From: Saccoglossus kowalevskii
Lineage: Eukaryota; Hemichordata; Enteropneusta; Harrimaniidae
Direction: 5' to 3'
DNA length: 21,968 nucleotides
NCBI RefSeq assembly: GCF_000003605.2
Contig: NW_003120425.1
Coordinates: 149,092-171,059, forward strand
The translations under genes were made by a program, and so were the position numbers. The notes below the pieces were generated by a model. The model ran no database searches and was not told the DNA's origin. It saw only the letters and a program-made list of their open reading frames with translations. Position 1 is the stretch's first letter. The number at the start of each line of letters is the position of its first letter. Below are positions 1-9,410 of this stretch, piece after piece.

Positions 1-347
1 TCAACTCGGTAAGGGTCAAGGCTCCCTGATCTGATCCTAAAAAGCATATAATGTATCAAACAGAAATAAAAAATATAAATAATCTCCAACTGTGACATTG
101 TACTTTTATTTTGACAACAGATTTATTAAAATAACATTTAGAACATAAATTTGTCTTCCCAAAATATTTTTAAAAAAATCTTAAAAAATACCAAACTGCC
201 GTTAAACGGCCCGGGCGAATTTATGGCAAAATCCGGTAACATGTGATACACTCATGTACTATTTTGTTTATACAAAATTTGTTGTGTTTCGAAAGTGTTT
301 TTTGTTTTTGTTTTTGCTGTACAACTTCCTCCTCTTGAAACGAAGCA
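1..347. other. AT-rich non-coding stretch, no gene seen
   Basis: I see no convincing coding signal, terminal repeat or RNA gene here. The sequence is dominated by A and T runs, apart from a short GC patch with the half-palindrome GCCGTTAAACGGC near position 197. It is either intergenic DNA or decayed repeat. Confidence 0.6.
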
Positions 348-355
348 GTGCACAC

Positions 356-412
356 ATCTTATCAGCTGTGTGTAAACTACAAACATATATCTTATCAGTT
401 GTTTGTAAATAG
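356..412. repeat. Short 33-bp tandem duplication
   Basis: The string ATCTTATCAG followed by a TGT(G/T)TGTAAA-type stretch occurs at 356 and again at 389, so two imperfect units lie 33 bp apart. The similarity fades after about 22 bases of the second unit. It is a minor local duplication. The 72-codon open frame covering it (348-566) resembles no family I know and is probably chance. Confidence 0.55.
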
Positions 413-1079
413 CTTAGCCCCAGTTCAGTTATGTTTGTTAACCATGAATATTAATGAGAAGCACTCATGGGGTGTACACTGGATAAACAAAAAACTTGGG
501 TATTTGTTTGCACACAAGGAAAAAAACAGATTTCTTGTACAAGATATTATTTTTTCAATAAAATAAATACACTAATGTATGTGGCATGCCTTATGGAGCT
601 ATGCTTGTGATTTTCAAAAAAAAATGTGAAAAGTGCCCAAAAAACTATTCCGCTACCTTAAGCTAATCCACAATTTATTCAAAACACATTTGCAGTTCAT
701 TATCTTTCATTAATCGATGTCATTAAAACCTGGCACTTTTATTTTAATGAAGATTTTGTAAATAGTCAAAAAGTTGCCGCATTACACAAAAGAATGTGTG
801 TTTTCGCCAGAAACAATTTTAGAAAACATGGTGGTTTGGCTGTTCCGTATAATTTACTCATGACGAATGATGAATGTTACCACAAATTGTCTATATAGAA
901 TATAAAGGATTTAGTGCAAAACAGAAAACAGATTACCTTAAAGATGCCAAACAAATGTCAGATTTACCAAAATAGATTTGTTTTTATGCGACAAATTCGA
1001 AGCAATTGGATACCCTGAAAAATCACCAAGCTAAACTGACCTGACAGAACAGAAAGAGCCAACCAATCTGCAATGTATC
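413..1079. other. AT-rich non-coding stretch, no gene seen
   Basis: All six frames are closed at short intervals apart from the chance frame ending at 566. No recognisable motif is present until the LINE ORF1-like reading begins near 1080. The stretch could be the degraded 5' untranslated region of that element. Confidence 0.5.
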
Positions 1080-1668
1080 ATGGAGAAATGATCGAGAATC
1101 AGTTTAGATATTAATGACATTAAACTATCACGAGAGAACGTATTGAAATATATACAGTTCATGAACACATTTTATCAAATTCAGGAATCCAATAAGCTCT
1201 CTAAGAAAGAAAATGCAAAGTTAAGTGGTCACATCTCAAACCTTGAACAGGAAGTAAGTGATCTCAACCAATATCACAGAAGAGCATCTCTTGAAATAAC
1301 TGGAATTCCCGAATCTGAAGATGGACATAAAGATACAGACAGAGTTGTATTAAAAGTGATACAGAAAATAGATCCGAAAACAACCGCTAATGACATCGAC
1401 ACAACACATCCAGAAGATGGAAGACCCAATCGGAAGCGACTGATAATTGTTAAGTTCGCCACTAGAAGACAACGGAATGTAATCTACGATGGTCGAAAAA
1501 AGACTAAAATACATCTGAGAATTTGAGAATGAGAATTGTTCATTGTTGAATAAGATCAATTAAAAGGTAGGCTTTCAGTTTATGTGGACTTACAACAGTT
1601 TATGTTAAGAAAGCGCCAGGTCAAAATACCATAATAATAAAGAATGAAGAGGACATTAGGAACATTGG
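1080..1668 (+). pseudogene. LINE ORF1-like protein remnant (coiled coil plus RRM-like fold)
   Basis: In live non-LTR retrotransposons, ORF1 is the RNA-binding chaperone that coats the element's transcript. The open part runs 1143-1526; the same frame is coding-like from about 1080, interrupted by a TGA at about 1089. It starts with a charged heptad-like coiled coil (SKKENAKLSGHISNLEQEVS). This is followed by the phrase LNQYHRRASLEITGIPESED, the usual junction between coiled coil and RRM domain in L1-type and related ORF1 proteins (Q-x-x-RR-x-x-L-x-x-x-GIPE). A basic stretch with RLIIVKF and VIYDGRKK fits the RRM core. After the stop at 1526 the homology seems to continue in broken frames to a second RRM strand, IIIKNEEDIRNIG, near 1640-1668. 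Stops and shifts make it a dead copy. The subclass cannot be assigned from this fragment. Confidence 0.72.
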
Positions 1669-1735
1669 GTAAATACTTTCACACTATGTCTCCATTTTCC
1701 TTTGGATATTATCTCATCTCTCACAATGACAGTAC

Positions 1736-1996
1736 AAAATCCATGTACTCATTGTCAAAAGTCAGTAAAAATGTGTAATTATGCATTATTTTGTAATTCT
1801 TGTAAAGGATTCACTCATTTAAAACTTGGTGTTGTGCCACTTGTTTAGCAGACATATTGCAATTCAATCATTCCAAGGAAAATACACTTTTTTATGATGC
1901 CTTAAATAATTTAAATTCTAATCTTGCAGTAAATTTTGAAAAGTTTGACAATATGATCACCAATCCCCTTATTGAATCGCGTGGGACAAGTCTGAC
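1736..1996 (+). pseudogene. PHD-like zinc-finger fragment of a LINE-type ORF
   Basis: A frame starting at the ATG at 1736 reads PCTHCQKSVKMCNYALFCNSCKGFTHLK, giving the spacing C-x2-C-x8-C-x5?-C-x2-C-x4-H of a PHD-like zinc finger. A one-base shift near 1828 leads into CCATCLADILQFNHSKENTL, which supplies the last C-x2-C pair and the acidic/aromatic tail. Such fingers precede the endonuclease in many CR1/Jockey-like LINE ORFs of invertebrates, where they help bind nucleic acid or protein partners. The fragment runs out at the start of the Ty3-like piece. It might belong to the same insertion as the endonuclease fragment at 4.14-4.88 kb, separated by later insertions, but this is not shown. 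Confidence 0.55.
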
Positions 1997-2001
1997 TTAC
2001 A

Positions 2002-2298
2002 ATGAATCCCAATAAATGTAAAATCCGGTTATCAAAACTGACATTCTTCGGACATGGAGTAGTTCAGAGGAGGATAAACTTTAGTGAAAAAAAAGTTGCT
2101 GCAATTCAAGAAGCAGAACCCCTAAATAAAGCAAGCGAGGCAAGACCGTATATGGAACTTGTACAATTTGTATCAAAGTTCATTCCTGATCTGGCATCTG
2201 CAGCCGAACCTATAAAGAGACTTACGCGTACACATTCTGTGTTCAAATGGACATTTGAACAGCAAACCTACTTGGCCACATTCACTGTCCAAAAGTAA
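2002..2298 (+). pseudogene. Ty3/gypsy LTR-retrotransposon pol fragment (RT C-terminus to RNase H)
   Basis: This 98-codon piece begins NPNKCKIRLSKLTFFGHGV, the conserved end of the Ty3/gypsy reverse transcriptase (usual form: LNxxKCxF...xFLGHxxS). It continues through EKVAAIQEAEPLNKASEARP, the connection ahead of RNase H, and QFVSKFIPDLASAAEPIKRL, the typical 'N/S-F-I-P-x-x-x-x-x-x-PL-x-x-L' segment, to VFKWTFEQQ, the start of RNase H. A full pol is over 1000 residues, so only a tenth is left. There is no LTR, primer-binding site or integrase nearby. In this copy the usual FLG-like residues read TFFGHG and SFLG reads PYMELV, which shows decay. It is a 5'- and 3'-truncated relic inserted in or next to LINE debris on the same strand. 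Confidence 0.88.
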
Positions 2299-4045
2299 GA
2301 ATGAACAATACAAATATGTAAAATATTCATACAACGTAGCATTACAGCAATTTTGTTGAAAAAGTCCGGGTGTAAAATGCAATATAATAAAATGGTTGCA
2401 CAGTAGAGCAATAAATCAACTGGCATAGTTTGATTCAGAACGTGAAAAATGTAAACCTGTACAGCATAGATTACTGTTCGTATTGACAGAAGTATCATTA
2501 ATAAAGAGGAGGTTCAGGCAGCATACCATGAATTAGTATCAAAGTATATCAGTCATGTGGAGGGTCTGACAAACAATTCAATAAACTTATTAAATACCAT
2601 GACCACAATAAGTGCTAAGTTATAAATTGCCATACACCAAATGAAAGAATGGACCTGATAATTATTAAACGTGGTATGGCCTGTGAAATAGAATGGCCCA
2701 ATTAGAAAAATATTTCATACAATTTACTCCAATAAGATCAACAGATGACAAACTAAATGATTAATTACGGCCAACTATAACACTACATCCAACTTTTGTG
2801 ACATGTTTAAACTGAGTTATTGAAACATTTACCTACCAACGCACCCACGCCCCCTCTCACCAAATTCACAAATGCACACCATGTTCTGAATCCTACATTC
2901 AGAACGCATCTTGGTGAACAGAAAAAGCTGTTTTCTGTTAGGCAACTGCGCTATATGTGAGGTGCAACTTATAAACGTAAATTTTCAGAGGGTGATCAGG
3001 TTTATTTTATGTTGTTATATAATTAATAATTAACACGCACTTTGATAACTATAATTGTGTCACGAAAACCCAAATCATTGTGGGAGAGATTTCAATTTCA
3101 CTTGCGATATTCGAATACACCAACAATGTGAGAGTCTTCGTTCATTGAAACAACTAAGCTTATTCTAACAAAAGAAAGATTCTAGCAAAGTTTACTGAAG
3201 GAGGAAGAGAGGGGCACAGTACGGTTTTAGTATATTTCAGAATGCGCTCAAAATATTGTTGATTTTATAAATATTTGTCCTGTTACATTTATTGTAACAT
3301 ACATCGTTATTGAAAATATTCCCGTTGGTCCATTTTTTTTGAAAACTAAATTCTAGTTTGATGATCCTGTTTAAGATAAAAATTAAAAGTTGAATTTCAG
3401 AATATGAAGCATTTGAAATTAAATCTTTATTGTGGGACATTTTTAAATATAAAATTAAAACATTCAAAATTAAATATGGCAAAAATAAGAGAAAACAGCG
3501 GCTATCAAGAATCCACGATTTGGAACAACAGCTAATTTAAATGGTGAACTTTACACTTCTGACCATCAACCAACAATTAATTATGTGAGACTTAATAAGC
3601 TCTATAACGACAGTTTTAATTACGTTATACACAGGGACCTATGGTGTGTTCTTGGGCACAATGGGTGGGTGGAATAGGGGGAAAATTAGGTATTGAAAAC
3701 AGAAATCAGAACATCAGAATACTATTAAATTGAAATATACAAAGGCTAAACAATAAAAAACTGGTGCTCTATTTTGAATCAGATAGTCAAACCAATATAT
3801 CTGTATATCAATGACATGATCTATAATGAATATATACAATAGTCAGTCAAAGCATGGCAGAGATATGGTACTCGATCTACATTCATTAAAACAAAATGGC
3901 CACCAGTCAGCCATTTTTAATCCGAATTGAAAAATAAAATGACATGCATCAAAGTCCTATAATGTCCAACGTATGCACTAAGATTGAAAAAAATCCATTC
4001 AAAAATTCTTGATTTTGATGATTTTTCATGTCTAAAATATAGGTC
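2299..4045. other. Long stretch without a supported gene
   Basis: No frame is convincing over about 1.75 kb. A short coding-like reading around 2480-2600 (INKEEVQAAYHELVSKYISH) may be debris of a retroelement but matches nothing I can name. The interval 3240-3480 on the minus strand is open for 81 codons, is Asn/Ile/Lys-rich and looks like low-complexity AT sequence. The region probably consists of decayed repeats. Confidence 0.5.
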
Positions 4046-4090
4046 CAGACGCACGCACGGACGCACGGACGCACGGACCAACGGACGCAC
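4046..4090. repeat. GGACGCAC octamer microsatellite
   Basis: About five tandem copies of the 8-bp unit GGACGCAC (with one ACCAACGG variant) form a short GC-rich island in AT-rich DNA. The repeat lies directly upstream of the LINE endonuclease fragment and downstream of poly-A/T-rich sequence. This is a common position for expansions seeded inside a dispersed repeat. Confidence 0.85.
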
Positions 4091-4139
4091 AGAGGTTCAG
4101 TCCGAACAGGGTATAAAAGATACGCACAGGTCAGACAAA

Positions 4140-4880
4140 AGCTAAATCACTTTCCGATAATGGTGTTTTCCATCCAGGTGTGTTAACAGTGAGAAGAACA
4201 TTAATGGTGAATTACAAGTGTAGAACATTAATCGAATTTTGTGACGATTCTGGCCTAACCTTAGTTAACACATTACAGTGTGCTGAAGGTAAATTTAGCT
4301 GGTTTAGGGATAATCAACAATCTATTGTTGATTACTTCTCGATTTCTAAAATTGTTGCTGATATTTCAACAAAAATTCACGGGAAGTGATCACAAAGTTA
4401 TGATTTTACATTTAGACCTGGGTCCAGGAGAATCACTAACCCCAAAGAATAAGAAAACAGGGAAATTAAATTATAACCAGGATTGGAAACAATTTCAACT
4501 TGGGCTATTAGATTCATTCAGGATAATAGGAGGGGGGTAAGGTGAAACACTTTGTGGGATAAATGGAAAACTAGTGCATTTGCGAACAAATGTATTAGCA
4601 AACAAGTTGGGGATATGATAAGTAAAGGATGGTGGGATACCGAAATTAATTATGCCATTAATGAGAGAAGGAATGCCTGCAGAAATTACAGACACTAGGC
4701 AACATTGTCTGTAGATACAAAGAAAGCACCAGACGGAGATCAACTCTGGTCCACATATAAAAGTGAAACACTCAATTTAATAAATAATAAAATGTTGGAA
4801 TTTAAAGTAAAACGTAGTGTAGATATAGCTGAAAAGGGGACGGTCTTCAAACAAGTTTTCTGGCAAAAGTTAATAGTCCA
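4140..4880 (+). pseudogene. Non-LTR retrotransposon (LINE) endonuclease-domain remnant
   Basis: The piece encodes the C-terminal half of an apurinic-like endonuclease (EEP fold), which nicks target DNA in live LINEs. SLSDNGVFHPGVLTV resembles the loop after the conserved N-x-R/H stretch. LIEFCDDSGLTLVNTL corresponds to the usual 'LLEFCxxxGLxLxNT' helix-strand. GKFSWFRDNQQSIVDYFSIS corresponds to 'FTW...G...SxIDYxLxS', with the catalytic-domain Asp. A one-base shift near 4385 leads to GSDHKVMILHL, the 'SDHxxV' end of the fold with its conserved Asp-His. Downstream, WWDTEINYAINERRNACRNY and QVFWQKLIV match the linker between endonuclease and reverse transcriptase. The reverse transcriptase itself is absent because the sequence runs into the inverted repeat of the next element. 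Stops and shifts show it is inactive. Confidence 0.8.
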
Positions 4881-5104
4881 GTTTACTGTGTTTTTGTTCA
4901 AAATATTTGGAGATTAGCAAAACTATATATCTTTGGAATCTCCAGAGCATGAAGAATCTGAAAACTTATGTTGGCATGACATCTGCTTGGCCGCCATCTT
5001 GGATTTTCAAAATGGACGCCATAAAATACATAATTTACGTTACCTCTGCTTCTAATCAACCGGGGAACATGATTAAATAGGCTAATATTATGTTTTCTGG
5101 GTCA
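4872..5104 (+). repeat. Left terminal inverted repeat
   Basis: This segment aligns with the reverse complement of 9118-9368 at roughly 80% by eye. Shared strings include TTTGGAGATTAGCAAAAC, AGAATCTGAAAA, TGTTGGCAT, CATCTTGGATTTT, CCATAAAATACATAATTT and TTAAATAGGCTAATA. Similarity ends abruptly after TTTTCTGGGTCA at 5104. The outer end is less certain, because only AATAGTC and GTTTACT are shared outside 4900. Confidence 0.82.
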
Positions 5105-5237
5105 GGAAAACCACTGGTAACATCATCAGACTTTAAATCCTAACACTTGGTTGATTTTAGGGTTGTATATACACAGTCATACACAAAGTATTCCACTCAA
5201 CCACATTTTCCAACCTTTAAACTCTTCAAGTAGTATA

Positions 5238-5525
5238 CTTATTCCATATTTCCAGAGACGTGGAATCCAATTGTAGTATAGCTAAACTCCTAATTGTTCT
5301 AACACTTTATTCATTTTCAGGGAAGATTGGCAGTACTTCTGTTCATTTGAATAAAACTGGATTATGTACTTCATATACAGGGTATGATGATGGATGAATG
5401 CTTATTCCATATTTTCTGAGACAATTAATTCATACGTGCTATTGAAAAACAAATTATTGTTCTAATACATTATTTTTCATTTTCAGTAAATTGTGGCAGT
5501 TCTTTTCATTTGACTAAAACTTGAA
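5238..5525 (+). repeat. Tandem duplication in the element's 5' leader with splice-acceptor-like tails
   Basis: Two imperfect units, 5238-5361 and 5401-5525, start CTTATTCCATATTT and end with TTCATTTGA-(A/C)TAAAAC-like sequence, about 163 bp apart. Each contains TTGTTCTAA...CATTTTCAG, a polypyrimidine tract plus AG that looks like a 3' splice site (ending at 5320 and 5486). A third such site ends at 5580, directly before the reading frame. They may be alternative leader-exon acceptors of the transposon gene. Confidence 0.6.
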
Positions 5526-5581
5526 AGCCGGGATAATCACAATTCCAATGAGTCTGTCAGAACTATGCATCTTCTTTCAGG

Positions 5582-8500
5582 AATCTAACTAGTAAAGGAC
5601 CAGTTGTTCTGAATCTCAGAACTGAATACTACCACAAACTACTTGATGTAGTGATGGGGCAAGCCAGTTTATATGATGGAAAATGTGTTGCAATTCAAAG
5701 ACGTCTCCAAGGTTGTACCAAAGAAATGCTGTTAGAAAAGAGCACAATGTGGCATAGAAGCTGCTATACTTCTGCCACAAACCAGACAGAGTTACAGCGA
5801 GCCAGAGACTGATTTAAACACTCGATGTCATCAGGACAGTATGTTGTAAAAACAAACGTGGCCATAAAAGATCAAGCTCGGAGATGGGAAGCAATTACAT
5901 CAGTGCCCTTCACAAGAAGTGCGATAAAACCTTTGTCAAAAGTCCAGTGTTTCTTCTGTCAAGCGGATAATGGTCAATTACTCTCTGCAGTTAGAACTGA
6001 GAAATTTCACAAGATCAGGTGTTAATGACAAGATTAAGCAATGCAATATAACCATGTGATGCCCATGCAATAGATGCCCTTGCAGATGTAATGCTTGACT
6101 GAGTTGATCAATCTTGTTGACATTCAAACTCAAGACAAAGCATATCTTCCCATGGATGTCATAGAAAAAATCTACATCTCCATGCTTGGAGGTAGCAATG
6201 AGGCACAGAAACACACACCAACACTAACAATACAATGGCTGAAAGATAAGATTCTAGAGGATTTACCTAGTGTGAAGTCGGCCCTGAGACCTGGGAAGAA
6301 GATATGGTCCACACATCTATGATACAAGATCATATGAGTGAAATAGACAATACAAATATGTTATACAAAGTATTGAGAAGTTGCAAACAGGGATGAGGCA
6401 CAGGACAGTGGGTTTAGCACTTACCATTCATCATGACACCAGGAACAAGAAACCTATTGACCTCCTTCTTTCACGTAGCTATTGTGTACCATACAGTTGG
6501 TCACTGCTATTGGAAACAGTTATAGCCAATGCCATTGTCAAAAACACAAGACAATTTGATGGCCTGTATGTTCCAGAAGGCCAATGCTCCAGGGGAAGTT
6601 ATTGTACCCAGTTTAGAGCTTAGAGATGCAAAGAATCTGTCAGTTTCTCAATATTATGTATCCATCAAGCCATGTAGCAAACCAATACCAAAACCCAGAC
6701 TTGTCAAGAATTCAAGGTCGACATAACAGGGGTTGATGAGTCTTATAAACTGGCCACTCGAAGCTGGGTCATTGCATCTGTATTGTCTAGACAAAATGAT
6801 CATGGAGAACAGAGTAGCATCCCTGGTTGGACTGGATTCAAGTCACTTGTGTCATCTGGCCAATCCTTAACCCAAGTTGGTGCACTACCACTGCTACCAG
6901 AAGTTGCACACGTGTAGTCTACAATGCTGACTGTGATTATACAAGCATCAAAGTCAAAGAGATTGGTTGTTGATGAAGAACACCTAATAGTGATTACCTT
7001 TGATATGGTTTTATATGAAAAAGCGATACAATTGCTGGATTCAATAAATGATCTGAAAAAATGAGTTTTTCCCAGGCCGGGTGAGCTACACACTGTCATG
7101 GCCGCACTGAGGGCACTAGGTACGTCCATTGAAAATCTGGTATAGATGATGCATGGATTGAGGCTGGTGTATATCCTGAAGTGTGCCCAATACAAAAGAA
7201 CTCTTCATGTTCACATCCATACATGGCCATACATGGCTCTGTGTGGGCTTCTCCTAGAAAAGTTCTTCTCAGAAAAGCCAAACCTCAAATCTATCTGCTC
7301 GAAGCAAGTTAGTGAAGTCCAGGTTACCTGTGCAAGCATTTGACAGAAGCGCAAGTCCAGAAAATGTTGCGTCAAACCATCAAAGATGAAGATGTTATTG
7401 AGCATCTGAATACATGGAAAGCAGAAAAATGCTGTAATGCAATGTGCAAGTCAGTAACAAATTACCCCCACCGTGTTCAAAGAATTATGGTCTTCATTGA
7501 AGCTTCCTCATCTCCAAGCTGGAGAAGCACTCAATAAGCTCCTCATTACCCTGGATCGAATAAAAATATATTGGTACACATGGCCATTGCCACACCAGGG
7601 ATGTCACGCCTCTCAACATAGTTTAAAGGGCAATTTGGTGTCACTGCTCACAAGCCACAAGAGCACCATGAGGTACAACCAAGTGCTGTCAAGCAAGAGC
7701 ATGATGCTGTCAACAAAATCAAGGCTGCCATACTGAGTCACGAAAATCCTTTTGATGCAGAAGGCATTAAGCTTTACAACTTCATGACACAGGCATATGT
7801 TCCCCAAGATATTGTACCTCAGATTTTGGAGGTTGACGATAGTGGCCATAAACTATATGCAGAGTATGTTGTTGAACGCATCAATGGAGATGTCAGTCTG
7901 TGGGCACCAGTCAAGAAGCAGAAGAATGACATGATTTTGTCAGCAAACAAAATGCAAGCTGCCAAGGTCCGTGACCCCTCAGTAGATCTGAGGGAAACAA
8001 AAGAACAGTATGGTCGGTTCATGATTCTAGCCAGATCAAACCGGGACATCAATAAGAAGTATGCAGTTGGGAACTATTTGCCCAAGATGAATCCATTCTG
8101 ACATGTACTGACAAATCAAAACTCATACATTGCCTGCAAAAGCTTGAAGAAAACAATAACACCAATCAGAATGAACAAGCAACATCCGAGGAAGGTGCTG
8201 GTGAATCAGGAACTACTTCAGCATCTTTTCAAAGTCCAAAAATTGCCATTGTTGGAAACACGGCAAAAACGACGACAAACATTCTATACAGTACCAGGTT
8301 GCAGATGCCACAACAATTAAACAAATACCAATGGCACGCTTCCTATTTTATGAAAAAGACAAAAGCTGATCTAACAAACTACCTTGCACAAGCAGTACGC
8401 CCAAAAATTAGTCACCGAATCAGCAGCAGGCGACACAAAAAGCAACTGCGACATGCAGTTTGAAGAAAACAACCATGAGTAGGAAGTGAAGGATGAATTG

Positions 8501-8926
8501 GCCAATTTTGTATGCTTAATGTACTGCCCAAACAGTATCCATATGACAAGTATTCCTGACCTAAGGTGGTATCTGTTTTGCAAACATCTGGCAAAGAGCA
8601 GCAAGTTGCTTCACACAGTTGGTGCCCTTTAAAAACATATTCAAGGTGTGCTCGTACAGAGTAGGATGTGGTGCCAAGCCACTGTGATGTGGCAACATTT
8701 GCTTGACCCGCCCAAACATGGTTATTATCAGAAAGGTCTCCCAGCACCACAGGTCATTATAGAGTTGGTCAGATGTCAGTGTAAAGCTAATTGCACTACC
8801 CAGAGGTGTTCGTGCAGGACACACAAATTGGCCTGCACTGACCTTTGTTTGTATAGAAGTGGCTGTGAGAATGATGCAGATTGTAATGCTGAAAATGGCA
8901 CCCAGGACAGTGATGAATATCTGTAA
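5582..8926 (+). pseudogene. Degraded Academ-like transposase gene: zinc-finger / transposase region / CXC tail, nuclease core deleted
   Basis: The gene is read through several frames. The N-terminus is coding-like from 5582, just after a splice-acceptor-like TTCTTTCAG, with MWHRSCY (the 'YHxxC' half of a zinc site) at 5750. An in-frame TGA at about 5813 follows (a CGA-to-TGA type change), and then KVQCFFCQADNGQLLSAVRT supplies the C-x2-C half. 6095-6320 is a helical region. 6381-6620 holds VGLALTIHHDTRNKKPIDLL, a family block. 6727-7065 reads GVDESYKLATRSWV, SIPGWTGFKSL and VITFDMVLYEKAIQLL; the last is the family's conserved Asp strand. 7080-7180 holds LHTVMAALRALG and AWIEAGVY. 7200-7440 and 7784-8100 hold the linker with YAEYVVERINGDVSLWAPVK and SNRDINKKYAVGNYLP. 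At about 8480 the frame reads FEENNHE and jumps straight to KDELANFVCLMY, so most of the nuclease domain is missing. The C-terminus (8759-8926) is a CXC cluster, RCQCKANCTTQRCSCRTHKL...CTDLC, ending at TAA 8924-8926. At least six frameshifts or stops are present. Confidence 0.75.
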
Positions 8927-9117
8927 TAAGCATATTCCTTAATGATATATATAGACGTATTAGGTCCTGTATATTTCAACTTAATAATTAACAATACTAC
9001 ATTCTTGCTATAACATGCTATTATATAGTTATATCACAAATACAGTGGTTATAAATTACACTTGTTTGCTGCTTTTCTATTATCCTGGGCATTATTATGG
9101 GGCCTTTATTAGGTTAT
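8927..9117. other. 3' non-coding part of the transposon
   Basis: AT-rich sequence lies between the TAA of the transposon gene and the inner end of the right inverted repeat. It contains no open frame of note. No AATAAA is visible on the plus strand; several TATA-like runs occur (for example 8945-8955). Confidence 0.5.
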
Positions 9118-9368
9118 TTGACCCAGAAAACATAGTATTAGCCTATTTAACTATGTTTCTAGGTTGGAAACCTAGGTGGGATATCGCAAATTATGTATTT
9201 TATGGCGGCCATTTTAAAAATCCAAGATGGTGGCCATCCTGGTGCAAATGCCAACATTGATTTTCAGATTCTCCATGCTCTGAAGATTCTAAGAATGCAT
9301 GGTTTTGCTAATCTCCAAAAAATGTGAACGAAGTTACATTTCTTAACATAGTAAACCTGACTATTGTG
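9118..9368 (-). repeat. Right terminal inverted repeat
   Basis: This is the inverted counterpart of 4872-5104. It carries an insertion near 9321-9345 relative to the left copy and a perfect small hairpin, CTAGGTT-GGA-AACCTAG, at 9159-9175 that the left copy lacks. The outer end, GACTATT at about 9359-9365, mirrors AATAGTC at 4872-4878. Confidence 0.8.
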
Positions 9369-9410
9369 AATATTTTCTTCTATGGTCTGTATTGATTCTG
9401 ATATTTCAGG

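Larger units (their letters stand above)
4872..9368 (+). mobile_element. TIR-bounded DNA transposon relic, Academ-like (XPG/CXC family)
   Basis: The unit is bounded by long inverted repeats (4872-5104 and 9118-9368) and contains a single degraded gene on the plus strand. The inverted repeats plus a multi-copy protein family support a cut-and-paste-type DNA transposon rather than a host gene. The encoded family has an N-terminal zinc-binding motif, a middle region with transposase-like Asp motifs, an XPG-like nuclease (best seen in the second copy at 11.7-15.1 kb) and a C-terminal CXC cysteine cluster. From family knowledge, the Academ superfamily has a lineage that carries an XPG nuclease. 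Placing this element there is inference. I could not identify a clean target-site duplication: the bases outside the repeats (AGTT on the left, GTGA on the right) do not match. Non-coding DNA separates the left repeat from the gene (5105-5581) and the gene from the right repeat (8927-9117). Confidence 0.65.

Noticed and set aside
8412-8750. 112-codon minus-strand frame (and other minus-strand frames at 6800-7195, 7613-7849, 7819-8052)
   Set aside because: They lie opposite recognisable blocks of the plus-strand transposase and have no family resemblance; they are shadows.
4872-9368. KDZ (Kyakuja/Dileera/Zisupton) transposon because of the cysteine cluster
   Set aside because: KDZ proteins carry their cysteine clusters ahead of the transposase. 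Here the cluster is C-terminal, behind an XPG-like nuclease, and the other blocks do not match.
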